From positions 668,662 to 732,661 of the forward strand of contig SJOL01008870.1 in NCBI GenBank assembly GCA_004794785.1: a stretch of DNA of 64,000 nt, written 5' to 3'. This document shows positions 12,101 to 22,925 of the stretch, one piece after another. Below the pieces are notes generated by a model. The model searched no databases and was not told the DNA's origin. It saw only the letters and a list, made by a program, of their open reading frames with translations. This DNA is from Opisthorchis felineus. Its lineage: Eukaryota > Platyhelminthes > Trematoda > Opisthorchiida > Opisthorchiidae. The translations under genes were made by a program, and so were the position numbers. The first letter of the stretch is position 1. Each line of letters begins with the position of its first letter.

Positions 12101-15100
12101 CCACGGGTCTACCACGTATCAGTAAGTCTCCGTTATTCACAGTGTATCTTTTGAGTCTGCGGTAAATTTCAGTTGGGATGAACTGACAAACTGTTGGTAT
12201 CAGGGCTCGGGATATCTCAACTTCTGGTTGGTAAATGGGACCCCAGATGTACAACTGAAGAAAATGTGCTATCATCAGATTATTAGACATGCCATTGAAA
12301 ATGGTTGCTTCTTTGAGGTCACCTAAAAATCCTCCATTCTATTTCAATGTATTGGATCGCTAATAGCAAAGTTAGTTCATTGCTCATTCGGTTACTCTAT
12401 ACAGGCGGTCAAAAGTAGCCAACGGTCCTGCTGTCTCTATTCTGACTTATGTTACTCACCTGTAAGCGGTGAGTTCCGCCGCATTCTTTCGTTCTTATTT
12501 TGAGCATTTCTATGTTTTGCCATTGAGGAAGCTGTATGAAACAGTCCCATATAGTAATTAATATATTCTTTCTGCTTTATTCAAATGACGCTGTCTAAAC
12601 TTCTTCATTTTCGTCGTACCAAGCCATGCAATACGGGCCCAACTGCATTGCAACAAACAATCCAGTGGTAGGGAGCATTTAGCTGCCTGGGTGAAAATTT
12701 CTCGCACACTGTCACACACTCAGGGCTAGGCCAAAATGTGGTGGGTGTTACGGGTCCTAAGTTGAACTTTTATTGGCCTAAATGACGGGAGGAGATCACA
12801 AATTATAGGAAAAGTTCTGCGTTGGTGCTTTTGTCGATCCCGTGCGAAATACTCTATTTGCCGCCGATAAGTTACGGAAAATTTACCTGGTTTGAATATC
12901 ATAATCATCATCAGCTATGCAACGCATAAGAATGGTTTTGATGGTGTTAGCTTATCGATGGTTTCCATCGTTTTATTCAGCAAATTACTCTCACCTTGAT
13001 CCTCGAATGATCAGGGTGCTGAGTAGTAAAATAGGCAAGTCTAGCACTTAAGTTGCTCCACCGACAGCAAATTAGCAGCGATAGTCATCTAATCATTGCT
13101 TTCATTTGTGTTGGAGTTTTAGAGGAATGAACGAAGGCTATTCGCGGTTACAGTGAGTTGCACAAGAGCCTATAAACTACTCTTCCATTTTTCTTCGGGA
13201 TCAACGTCTCGGTAACTAACACTGCGTTCAAAACGAGTGTAACCGTTGTTCTCACCAGGAATGTTTTTCTGCTGGGTTAAATTCATATTGTGGATAAAGT
13301 AAAAATATTCAGTAATTAAGTGTGACTTTCACAACAACTGCTCCAGCAAAATATGGTGGAGGAAGGGAGCGTACGGACCCTCGCGTTATCTTGAAAGGAG
13401 GGTTCGGTACAAAACAGATTGAGAAAATCTGCCCTAAAAAATGCCACACCGCTCTAACTAACTCACATTTCTTAAAACTGAAAAGTCAGAAAAGGGGGGA
13501 GATTAATACAACAACACTCGGGGGGCTGAAGAGTGAGCCGATGATACACAAAACCTATATTTTCTTTCTATGCCTTCACAGAAGTAATTTAAAATCGTAT
13601 GCGTTGACGAATTCGGCTCTTAACGTAATTTTCAGTAATATTTGTAAATAAAGCCACAAATATGAATTATCTGGTCATGATAATTATGTTCAGTATACCG
13701 ATAAGGTTTCGAAGAGGCAATGTGGTGCTTAGTATACATGTCTATCGCGACGACAGTTGCTGGTTAGTCTAGTATGTCTCAATAAATTTAAAGCAAACAG
13801 TTGTCACCAGATGCTCTTTGGCCTACGTTTGTTTAGTTGACTGGTGAGTAAAGTGGTCAGGGATTGGACCAGTATTACAAATGAATCATTGAAACAGACC
13901 TGCTTTTATCAAACATCGACATAAACCTGCAAGACGAAGTCTCATTTGTCATCTTTCGTTTTTTCTACAGATCTTTACTTTCGAACCGGACGTGTGGCCC
14001 CGTACAAAACAATGAGAAAACTCTGTCTTGCTTATTCTGGAATTCCAGCAAATCCGTCAGTTGAAGATATGGTAGGGCAAGGATAATTTTGTCTATATCG
14101 ATGTGTATGCGTTGCCGCTTCAAGCCACACAACTTATTTGATGCATTTAAAATAATCGGTAAACCCTTGAATAAATTATTTCGTGCCTAGTTGAAATGTC
14201 TTTAGGACCAGACTAAGACTATTCGCTTTTATAAAACATTCCCCATTCAGAGGCATCCGAGGTTTTCCTTGATACACCTCCTCTTCCTCCTGTGCGCAAT
14301 GGGTACCTGTTTGCTTTCCGCAAGCAGACAGGTTCACTACTAGTACCATTCAAACAGCTTGCGATTCTACCTCAGTAATTTGTTTTGAACACTGCTCTGG
14401 TACTCCATTTGCAGACTGGTCGATTTCATAAGAACAACACAAAGCATTTCATGAAGTATCTCGAAAATTCCCTGCCCAAATGATAGTACCCGGGTTAGGT
14501 TTTACGATGAGCCCGAATGTTTCTTTGAAATATCGCTTTTGAGGTGCACCTCATCTCAGACAAAACGACTGATTTGGTGGGCTTCTCAGGAGTTCCCAAC
14601 GGGGGAGAGGGCGCCATCGTATAGTTATACATAGTAAAGGACAACAACGGGGACTACTCAATCCGTAACCAAAGCAGATGAGCTCCTCTTGAGGTATGCC
14701 AAAATATATTATCAAAAGTTTGGATTAAACTAAAGAAAACTGACATTTCGCTTAAGAAGTGACGCACTATTTTGTTGTTGTTTGGTACAGTCTTCCGGAA
14801 AATGTACAGCCGGGTTTGACAATCAGTTACAATGGGTCACGTTACCATTTACCGTTATCAATGAAGAGCTTGAAGGCGTCATTTAATTCCATCATGCCAT
14901 CATTATGAAATAGTGTATTTGACCGTTGCGTTTGCGATGTGCGAAATAATTACGCAGCCACCGTTCTTCGAACGTAACACTATTAGCGTTGTGCCCTATT
15001 TGGCTGTACATATATTATTCCGCACATCTGTTGCACAACAGCTACTGTCAAACCAGCGTAATTTTGAGTAGAATGCTAAGTGCCCGACCTCACCAAACAC

Positions 15101-18100
15101 AAAAACATGATGGTAATGAAGACCTAAAAAGGATCTAAATGGAAAAACCGCCTTTTAATTTGTGCAACACTGCTAACAATGGTGTTCTTAGTATTTTTGC
15201 CTCGCTCGTCACAGTTCTGAGTTAGTTTCATGGAACAAAGTCCCTGAAGGTAACCTCTCCTGCGGCCCAAGTGATCAAAATGTATCGGAAGTTTTTAGTA
15301 CTTGCATAATCAGGGGAAAACTCAACCCCATTATTCTTCTGTTTTCCGTTACTTCTCCTCCCGTTCCTTTTCAGTAAGTTGTATCGATTGTTCTACACCT
15401 TCCCAAGTGTTTCGGCCATTAAGCCGATTTTGAAGCAGCTTCCTAAGCACGGAGCTCGGCTTCTGACGTCTGCAGAACTCAACTAATCGTGTGACCCGGA
15501 AACCTCGAAGTCAGATTGTCGTTGGTTTGCTTGCTGAGCTGGGCAATTTGATTGCAAACGTTTCATCACCAAACAGTGTTGTTGTTAGAGAGCGTAGGGG
15601 TGCGTAAATATGGGTTGGCGGTTGTGCCTCTATAGAACCTCTATAGAAATCCTCGAAGTCAGTTCGAAATCGCATCGTTCAAAATGGCTTCATCTGGGCA
15701 AGAACCTCAGTCGAGGAATCAAATAGTCTTCTCGAATGGTCGCATTTGACCAGCCAAGCTGCAGGGGGCTTCAAAATCACGAAGACCAAGTGGATGAAAC
15801 TTTGGGCTCGCTTGTTACAGGTCAACCAATGCTCAAGACTAGCCCGAAGGCTTAGATATAACACAATCTGTATGAATAAACCGACCTGCAAACTCCAGTG
15901 TGTCTCTCGGGTTTCGGGGGACCAAATTAGGATAGTGCGTTTTCCAGTGACTTGCAGTTGTCCAATGTGTAGGGACATCCTTCAGGTCAAGAAATACGTC
16001 AGATTCCTTTGCTCATAACTGTACGTCTATCAGCGGTTCTCAGGCAGGCCATTATTATAAGGTGAGTTGAATGTCTTTCCGGCGGATAGCCGCGGTGATG
16101 ACGCAAGCGGCATTTTCTTGTTTTTAGTTACATCTGTTATCTCACACCACGCTACATAGCCACTCATCATACATGCCTGTTGTCAGGGTGACTACTAAGT
16201 GCATTTCAATGTCGCCTTGGTTACTGTCACTATCAAGAAGATGAATAATCATTCCTGCGTGTCATTGCAGTAGCCATTCAAATGGTTCTAGAAACAACAA
16301 TACCGGAGAACCCACCAGAATTGCTTTAGTTGCTTGCACAAGAACCAAAGTTACCTATGAAGTAATTGGTGAATGAATTTGATGTGTTCCTCTACTAGAA
16401 TGACCCCATTATACTGATGGCCCTATTTTTCCCTGAAATCATACCAAATTAATATGCGATGCCTAGAAAGGATGAGGTACACTAAAATATACAGGTCGGC
16501 TTATCGACCAGGGCTGTTTCTTGCTAAAGCCTGCGGAATTTTTCGGACGCGTGTGAATGTCGAATTTCTGTCTTGACAATTGGGTGCAGTATCTCGGAAA
16601 ACAATCTAACTGACCTTCACAAGGTACCAATCTTTCATATAAAGACGATAAGAAATAACATAAAGCATAACAATCTCAGCAAATCTTTTGTTAAATCAGG
16701 GGTCACACTTCGAATCCAGATGCCTAAACGGAACGGAATGAACTTCTAACTTGTCTTTTTCCAAACTGAAGGCCTACTCCTAGTATATGTACTAACGAAA
16801 TCCTTATCGTCTAAGAATGGGGGTACTAAAAATGGTGCAACCCGTCCGTCATCCTAATTTTCAAGAAAGACGTAAGCTCATCACGAGACAGCCACTATGA
16901 GAGCAATGAAGCTTTTAGTAAACCCAAATTATTGACCTTCATATGCGGTCACTTAGTTAAACAGCGGAAGCCAACATTTATGGGGAACCGAAAGTTCTCG
17001 CCAAAACCGCAGCTATGTCAGCAGTGTATGCACACTGAAAAGGATACTGGTGATCTGGTAGATTAACCATCAGCCGACAGGTTTCTCCAACGTTTGAAAA
17101 CTACTTTTTACGCAGTCGTCTAAGGCACCCTATGTAGATAGTTTCTTCATCACAGGTTGTCAATTAAGTGAAATAATGTTGTGCAAGTGCCATTTGTCGT
17201 TCAAAGTGTTCGGTGAAACCTACAACTAAGGCAAGGTCCTCCACGTCCTCTTCCTTCTCAACTCCATAAGCGACCCTGTGAATGGAAAAGGGAACGAAAC
17301 TCCTTTTGAGTATCGGGTATATTTGACTGGGTATTTACATGAATCTGCGCTACTTAGTTCTTGAATCTCTTAAATCCAAGTGATTTTGAGGCTTTAGAGG
17401 AAAGCAATAAGATGCATTTCGAACTTTCAAATTGAAAACTCAATCTGCAAGAATGGGTTATGAATACCAGAACGTTCTAGACAGTCGATCTGCTGGAGAA
17501 TTTCGAACGCTCCTCAAATGTGAAGCGTTGCGTCCTTCGTCTGGCATTCATGAATGCGCCCGCCGTACAATCAAAAAGCGTCCGGCGTTTTTGGCCCCGT
17601 GTTTATGATTGTGCTGGAATGACAGTTTACAGTACCTATGTCTGATCAGTCCTTCTTCATGGTCCGGAAGGTTAGTTTGCTTCTGAAAATGTATATGCGC
17701 CTTCAGTATTCAACTGTAACTGTCTCTGCTTCCACCCTACAGTAAGATGATACGCGAACTTATACTCTGTTGAGAATGGTCCATGTGTTTACTTGGTTTA
17801 CTCTTCAGAATGCCAAGAAAGCGACTGTTATGTCGAACCACAGTGATTAGAATTGAATGGGTTGGGGTTCGTTGACTATAAAAAGGCGAAATTAAAAAAA
17901 ATTGGCCACAGTGCTGGACGATGTTGGCACGTGACATATGCCACATAAAAAGCAGGGCGATAACCTTTATCGTTGACTAAAGCCACTCTGCGCGGTATCA
18001 TTTTCTAGTCGATGGCAATCGCACGTCATAAGATAATGTGTTTAATCTAGAAGCCACTACTTCCGATTTTCATCCCTGGCAATTCAATTTGAAGACCACC

Positions 18101-21100
18101 ACATATTACCTCATGTTACTTCTATCTTTCTTTTCATCCGTACTGAACGAACGATATGGCAGTATGGGTTTACTGAAGTATCAAAGTGGAAAAGCGCATA
18201 GAACAAATGTCCATGTCGATCAACTCGAGCCACACATTGTAACGGAACGACAGACCTTATACAATTTCGTGACATTATATTTGGCTGTCTGCTGTCATCA
18301 AACTAAATAATAAATGGACACTGGGAACTTACAGAAGTTAGCTGGAGCCGATTTTTCTCCATCAAAACCAGGATGGAATAGTTCCCTATAAAATCACCTC
18401 TTCTTCAGACCTCGTGTTATAGTCTAAGCCTCAAGTTTAAAGTCGTGTAGCGAGAAAAGTGATCGCATCCGAATACTTTCTCATCTGAGAAGCAAAAATC
18501 CTTAAATGTATCTAAATACCTAACTGGACGATTTTTCGGCTCATATTCCTGACTAATAATTATACCAAAAAGCTGGTTGTTTTACCGCTTAATTTTAGTC
18601 CTTAAGGTGATGTCCTTTGGGTTAGCTGTATCTTTGCTAAGCAAGATTCATGGGTGTCTGACCTTTCTAACACAACGTCAATCCACTAATGCATCGATTG
18701 TTTGTTCGGATGGAATCTTAAATTTTGCTCTCTCATTTAAACCGTCAAATTAGGTTTGGCTCACCAGGATATCCCTCAAAATTCACTGAATTTTCATATT
18801 TAAACACGACTTGTCCCGATATCATTTGTTCACACTTTCTCAATACCCAGTCAGGTTCCAATTGGCCTTGTTTTCCGAAAGGCAATTAATGCAATACAAG
18901 AGACAGTCAACTGAGGTGTCGTGAAATTACATCAACTTGAATGGTTAAGTCAAAACGTTTTTTGAGATGTGCCTTAGGTCAAATGTGTGTGAATGAAATG
19001 TCGCTACTGTAGAAACCACAGCGTTAGAAGCAAGCCAAATCGCGTGGCTGAAAAAAACTGGTGGAATTTTGTTTAGCCGCAGTGCTGCTTAGCCTCTCGT
19101 AGGCCTTGAAGACTTGAACTCACATCGGATTTCACCTAGCTCGCAGATTCTGAGTTGTACAGTATGATGTTCTCAAGAATCGCATTTCAATCCATAAATT
19201 TCGATTGGCATTCTCGATATAGGTTGACTATGCTCTCCAAGCGATATTAGGAACTTGGACCGTTCTTCTGCTGACATCCTTTGTCAGTTCAGATGGTAGC
19301 CGTCTGAAGTTACCAGCAGTCTTGTTCATAACAAATTAGGCAACAATTCTACGGCACCTCTTCGAACCCAAGTCGTCTATGGGGAAGAAACCTCATGACC
19401 CCTTTTTGAGTGACTTCTTATCGAGGGTATGCTATGATCTCAAAGTGAATAACCAACTAATGGAGTTTCAGAACAATAGGAATTTAAGGAGTTGGTGGCT
19501 CAACAAAGTGCTCAATAATCCGCGAATAAACTTGCTCTATGTGTTATGTGCACTTCGTTTCAGATTTTCTAGAATCAAATGGAACAATTGTTTTTTTTGA
19601 GACTAAGAAAACTTTATAAGGTGAACAGGACGCCAAGTAGCATCTGATAAGATGGTTTGTTTTTAATCAACTGGAAAATATTTGGGAGCGACTGAGTAGT
19701 CATCGTTTCAGAGAGGTTCGGTAAATCCACCAGTTGTTTGCCAAACCTCTCTGAAACGGTGATCCGTTTTTACTTTTGTTCCTGTCTCCCTTCCGAAACC
19801 ATACTCATTTGAAACTTTATTCGTCATACTGAGTGTAATTGATGTCCTACGTTGATTGATGGATGCATGGCAGAAACTAAAGTTTGCCTGAAAATTTGGT
19901 GACTGAAGAATCGGAGAGTTGTCACATATGGTTCGCTCTGACCCACGTGGTAGTTGACGATATTGCATGGCGTGGGCGCAACTAGTTTTAATAGTCCATC
20001 GACAAGAAAGTGCAAACCATTAAAAAGCAATGTTTCTGAGGGCGCATGCGTTTGCGGCTGCACCTGTTTAGCCTGTCGATTATTCCTCGTTGTTTCAAGA
20101 ATGGGAGTAAAACGACACTGGTACTAGAGAACGTGATTCGATCGTTTAAGCAATCTGGTCTAAAACACCCTCTCGTTGATTCAGATTCGAGTGTTGTCCG
20201 ATAGCATACAGAATTTCATATTCTTATCTAATACACTTGAAAGTAACTCGGCGCGTGCAATACAGCAAACTTCAACTGAATCTCGTCACTCAAACAACCG
20301 AACACTTGATCACTCTACCTGTCGCAATCTGAAATAAATGACAAGGGGGTTTTCAACGCAGTGTTTCTGCCATTTCAATAAGTGGTCAACTATCCGCAGG
20401 TAAACACCAAGCTGAACAAACTATCCAGTCGAAAATTATTTCACTTGAGCTGTATATATCACAGTTATATAGCTGAAACATTTGTTTACGAACACACGAT
20501 GCGTTTTCCCATCACTGAAAAGGATTTAATGGACCCATCAGTTTCCAACACAAATGAAGTGAACAGGCGACGTCTTCAAATTTGTTGAGCTTCTTTTACT
20601 GTGCTTGTTCATGACAGATAGATGCATGCGTTTTTGTTCACCTTATTTTGCCTTCTTCTTATGTTGCTTTCGAGGACGAATATTTGGATGTGGTAAATAA
20701 CCACCCTGTGTTTCTTGGAGTCAGGTACATCAAAGGACAGATCGACGCAGAGCAACAGAAAAATGTGAATTTGTAAGTTAGACAATGATTACATGAGACT
20801 TTCATTATGGTATACTGTGCATGATTTTCTATCACTTACGTTCAGTATATACGTCTGCTGGAATTCATAGAAAGGTACTTGCAAGATATAAAAATTCAAA
20901 GCGAGGTGAATTGCATTTGTCGTGGTCACTACGGTCCTTAAGTTTTTATTTGTTTTCTGAGTCAGACAACTCAGAAAGATGTCGAATTCTCTCCTACTTT
21001 CTACACCAATTTTCGACGTTAAACTGGTGAAGAAATCAGTTTGGAAGGACAGCGAAAGCATCTCAGAACATTTGCATCCTTATTTGAGTGAGGTAACCAG

Positions 21101-22127
21101 TCGACCGACTAATCGCCTGCAAGCTGAGATCCGAAAACCTGCCTCATCGATCGCCAAACATTCTGTCCACTGAACACAGATTTAACCCCACACAGAGCTT
21201 AGGACTTTACTGCGCATTGTCAACTCCAAATTATTAGCTTTAAGTGAGGCCATGTTGATCAATCAATACCGACCCAGCTTGTGCGAACAGAAGATCCTGA
21301 CACAAGCTGTCAGCTTCCTTAGACTTCAGAACCAGACCTACCTGGTCCGCCATAGGATTGGCTCCGTTCCACGTTTTTTGCTATCTGTATCTATTTATGA
21401 TGTGAAATGGATGGTTCTTTGGGCTTCGGCTAGAAAGACCAAGTTGAAATGCTGATATCCTGCAGCCTTTAACTTCTCGCTGCGTTGTTCAAGTCATATG
21501 ACTAGTTGAGATGTTACCTCCTACTAGTCTCAACCCAGATAATTAGCGCCAGCATCTTGGGCTAACCATAATCATTTAAAACTTAGTCTCATATATCCTC
21601 TTGAATTCCGAGTCACTAAAATGAGGGATTAGCTTTGTTGACGTAACCGAGATCCATTCGTGTAATATGGAATTAATTCTATGCACATTGTGATGCACAG
21701 TGTATACTTTATAACCCACGGAGTCCTATATATATAATTCCATGTACATTTTGTAATTTTCTTGTGCACCTTTTGCAATTTGTATTGGTGGATAGAATGT
21801 TATTGTGGCCATATAGTCGTTGAAGTTTTTTGCCAAACTTCTTACCACGTATGACAGCGTTTTCGTTGCTGTTCTCACAATCATTATCCCTGTTCATCAT
21901 TCTGTTTCAGCAAGTGGGCTCCATGGACTGGATACGGGAACAATTCTGATTCATGCGTAGCTCTGTTTCCAGGTTCGTTTCTGGAATATACGCCCTGCGG
22001 TGCAAGTTTTAGTATCGTTTGCGCCATCGATGATCGAAAATTGTCTGAAAACCACATCCCTGAGGAAGAGCTTATACCCGAAAACTTTGTAACTGCTGGT
22101 GATACCGATGAAAAAGATTACGAATAA
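9043..22127 (+). CDS. Secreted C-type-lectin-like protein, four exons, 165 aa
   Basis: The gene is built from exons 9043-9124, 13971-14071, 20675-20772 and 21911-22127. The lengths 82+101+98+217 sum to 498 nt, which is 165 codons plus TAA, and the intron phases 1, 0 and 2 match at every join. Residues 1-20 look like a signal peptide, with a hydrophobic stretch at about 7-17. Residues 28-133 read as a short-form C-type lectin domain: YLYF at the start, Cys46 in the first helix region, FLGVR at 74-78 in place of WIGL, WAP at 96-98, Cys109 before VALFP, PC at 122-123 and IVC at 129-131. The family's canonical disulfides would be 46-131 and 109-123. Neither EPN/QPD nor WND is present (LEY precedes TPC), so classical calcium-dependent sugar binding is doubtful. 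There is a sequon at Asn104. An acidic tail fills 134-165. Its role is probably an extracellular recognition or secreted protein, which is inferred. Confidence 0.85.
10073..10166 (-). CDS. Candidate minus-strand exon inside lectin intron 1
   Basis: Read on the minus strand, the acceptor ctcgtttcag and the donor GTAAGT flank 94 nt. One frame is open: two bases, 30 codons ([10 protein letters not shown] near the start, DFVCIV at the end) and two bases. The incoming phase 1 fits the outgoing phase of one frame of the candidate at 12460-12531. No family is recognised. Confidence 0.25.
11758..11836 (-). repeat. 3' end fragment of an RTE-type element
   Basis: On the minus strand this matches the end of the reverse transcriptase pseudogene at about 58216-58275: codons for [18 protein letters not shown], then a (GAT)n-type tail. 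The shared part is about 75 bases. Sequence before it on the minus strand does not match the pseudogene. Confidence 0.6.
12460..12531 (-). CDS. Candidate minus-strand exon, 72 nt, inside lectin intron 1
   Basis: On the minus strand the acceptor tttcatacag and the donor CAG/GTGAGT are both near consensus. Two frames are open: a phase 0/0 frame starting LPQWQNIEM and a phase 1/1 frame containing [15 protein letters not shown]. The second joins in phase to the candidate at 10073-10166. If real, this is part of an antisense gene nested in the lectin gene. Confidence 0.25.
13971..14071 (+). CDS. Exon 2 of the lectin-like gene (N-terminal half of the lectin fold)
   Basis: The acceptor ttttttctacag ends at 13970. 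Only one frame is open through 101 nt: two leading bases, which complete a Tyr codon with exon 1, plus 33 codons. It encodes YLYF, then a helix with the motif KTMRKLC that matches the A-x-x-x-C position of lectin domains, then [12 protein letters not shown]. The donor GTAGGG at 14072 is acceptable but weak. The exon leaves in phase 0. Confidence 0.8.
15518..15630 (-). repeat. Dispersed repeat A, copy 2 (in lectin intron 2)
   Basis: Shares an exact 40-nt core with copy 1 in the same orientation, then diverges with small deletions before meeting again at the GGTTGTGCC end. Confidence 0.65.
19699..19763. repeat. Imperfect 23-bp inverted repeat with a 19-nt loop
   Basis: Arms 19699-19721 and 19741-19763 pair with 20 Watson-Crick pairs, two G-U pairs and one C-A mismatch. 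It lies in intron 2 of the lectin-like gene. The size is close to a short microRNA-type foldback, although natural precursors usually have longer stems beyond the duplex. A palindromic mobile-element relic is the alternative. Confidence 0.85.
20675..20772 (+). CDS. Exon 3 of the lectin-like gene (central strand region)
   Basis: The acceptor follows a pyrimidine-rich tract and ends in CGAG, which is less usual than CAG. The exon has 32 codons starting DEYLDVV, includes VFLGVRY at the place of the family's WIGL motif, and leaves two bases (TT) before a perfect GTAAGT donor at 20773. With exon 4 these give a Phe codon. The weak acceptor means the exact 5' edge could shift. Confidence 0.75.
21911..22127 (+). 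CDS. Exon 4 of the lectin-like gene (C-terminal lectin core, acidic tail, stop)
   Basis: The acceptor tctgtttcag ends at 21910. One base completes the Phe codon, then the frame reads KWAPW, a spacer with an NNS sequon, CVALFP, TPC and IVC, which is the C-terminal signature of lectin domains. A tail rich in E and D follows and ends DEKDYE before TAA at 22125. No AATAAA lies close downstream; AATAAT overlaps the stop. A donor-like GTGATA at 22099 offers an alternative splice, described with the downstream exons. Confidence 0.85.
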
Positions 22128-22362
22128 TTTGTGTAAAATTTTGTAAGCTTTACTGGCCTACGTTAAAAACCTTGGACAGCATAAAAAATGTGTGGACTAA
22201 ACCGAAAAATACCCAATGCCTCTGATTTATGCCAAGTGAAAAACCGTGTATTCCACTTTAAGTTACATGTAGTAGTACGTGTAACACATGTGTGCATGAG
22301 ATGAGCTTGATTTAAAATTTATCATACCTTAAAAGAGTAGAAATTCAATTTTATCTCCATAG

Positions 22363-22559
22363 TCAGCACCAAAAGAATGAAACTTCTCCCCCTAAATGAC
22401 GAAGAAAAACCTTTCATCCAGAGCCGTTGGTTGTTTCTCAAAACAACTGTTCGGGGATCTAGAAAAATATATTTACACTTGAAAGAGGGTTATCTAACTT
22501 TGACTATAGAGGATGGATTGAGAGAACGATTGTCCGTCGATATTACGAGATCACAGACA
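22363..22559 (+). CDS. Candidate exon downstream of the lectin gene, unknown function
   Basis: A strong acceptor (atctccatag) ends at 22362. Two bases and 65 open codons follow, ending in phase 0 at a GTAACT donor. The product is rich in charged residues (KLLPLNDEEKPF near the start, LRERLSVDITRSQ near the end) and matches no family I recognise. The incoming phase is 1. It could be joined to lectin exon 4 through the donor-like GTGATA at 22099, which also leaves phase 1 and would replace the acidic tail. It could equally belong to another transcript or be chance. Confidence 0.3.
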
Positions 22560-22697
22560 GTAACTGGTTTCCGTCTGTATTACATCGACCGACACCACAA
22601 GCTATAGTATTTCAGGTATTTGAGTGTAATTCAACGAGACTGAAACTGATTCAATGGTTCTATTTTACATGCTGCTTATGACTCTGTCTTTCTATAG

Positions 22698-22754
22698 CCT
22701 ATTGTTCCACTGCGCAAATTGAAAGTTCTTAAGAAATCGAGAAATCTACAGTAG
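22698..22754 (+). CDS. Candidate terminal exon, 18 codons plus stop
   Basis: The acceptor tgtctttctatag ends at 22697. Only the phase-0 frame stays open. It encodes a short basic peptide beginning PIVPLRKLKVLKK and ends at TAG (22752-22754). The phase fits the preceding candidate exon, giving an intron of 138 nt. The function is unknown. Confidence 0.28.
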   Translation, partial: PIVPLRKLKVLKKSRNLQ

Positions 22755-22884
22755 AAGAAGCGTTTTAGTCGTAAGGCTAGATTGGCTCTGTTAATGATCT
22801 GATGGCTGTTGATCTGTTTGCTGGACTCCGCAATTAGCCTTCAACCGCTTCGTTCTCAAACGAGCAGACATCATTAGTGCGGGT

Positions 22885-22925
22885 GTCGTTCATGTCTCCT
22901 CGATTGGTGACGAAATGTACACAAG
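22885..22925 (+). repeat. Dispersed repeat A, short fragment
   Basis: The segment gtctcctcgattggtgacga matches the reverse complement of the copy 1 segment around 6071-6090. Too short for firm assignment. Confidence 0.3.

Larger units (their letters stand above)
9125..13970 (+). other. Intron 1 of the lectin-like gene
   Basis: A 4.8-kb intron flanked by GTAAGT and TACAG. It contains a fragment of the RTE-type element 3' end at about 11758-11836 and two minus-strand exon candidates. A 109-codon + frame at 13322-13651 is not longer than chance allows. Confidence 0.75.
14072..20674 (+). other. Intron 2 of the lectin-like gene
   Basis: A 6.6-kb intron. It holds a copy of dispersed repeat A (15525-15630) and a long imperfect hairpin (19699-19763). 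No gene is recognised inside. Confidence 0.7.

Noticed and set aside
13322..13651. 109-codon + frame in lectin intron 1
   Set aside because: No ATG in a useful position, no homology and no phase link to neighbouring exons.
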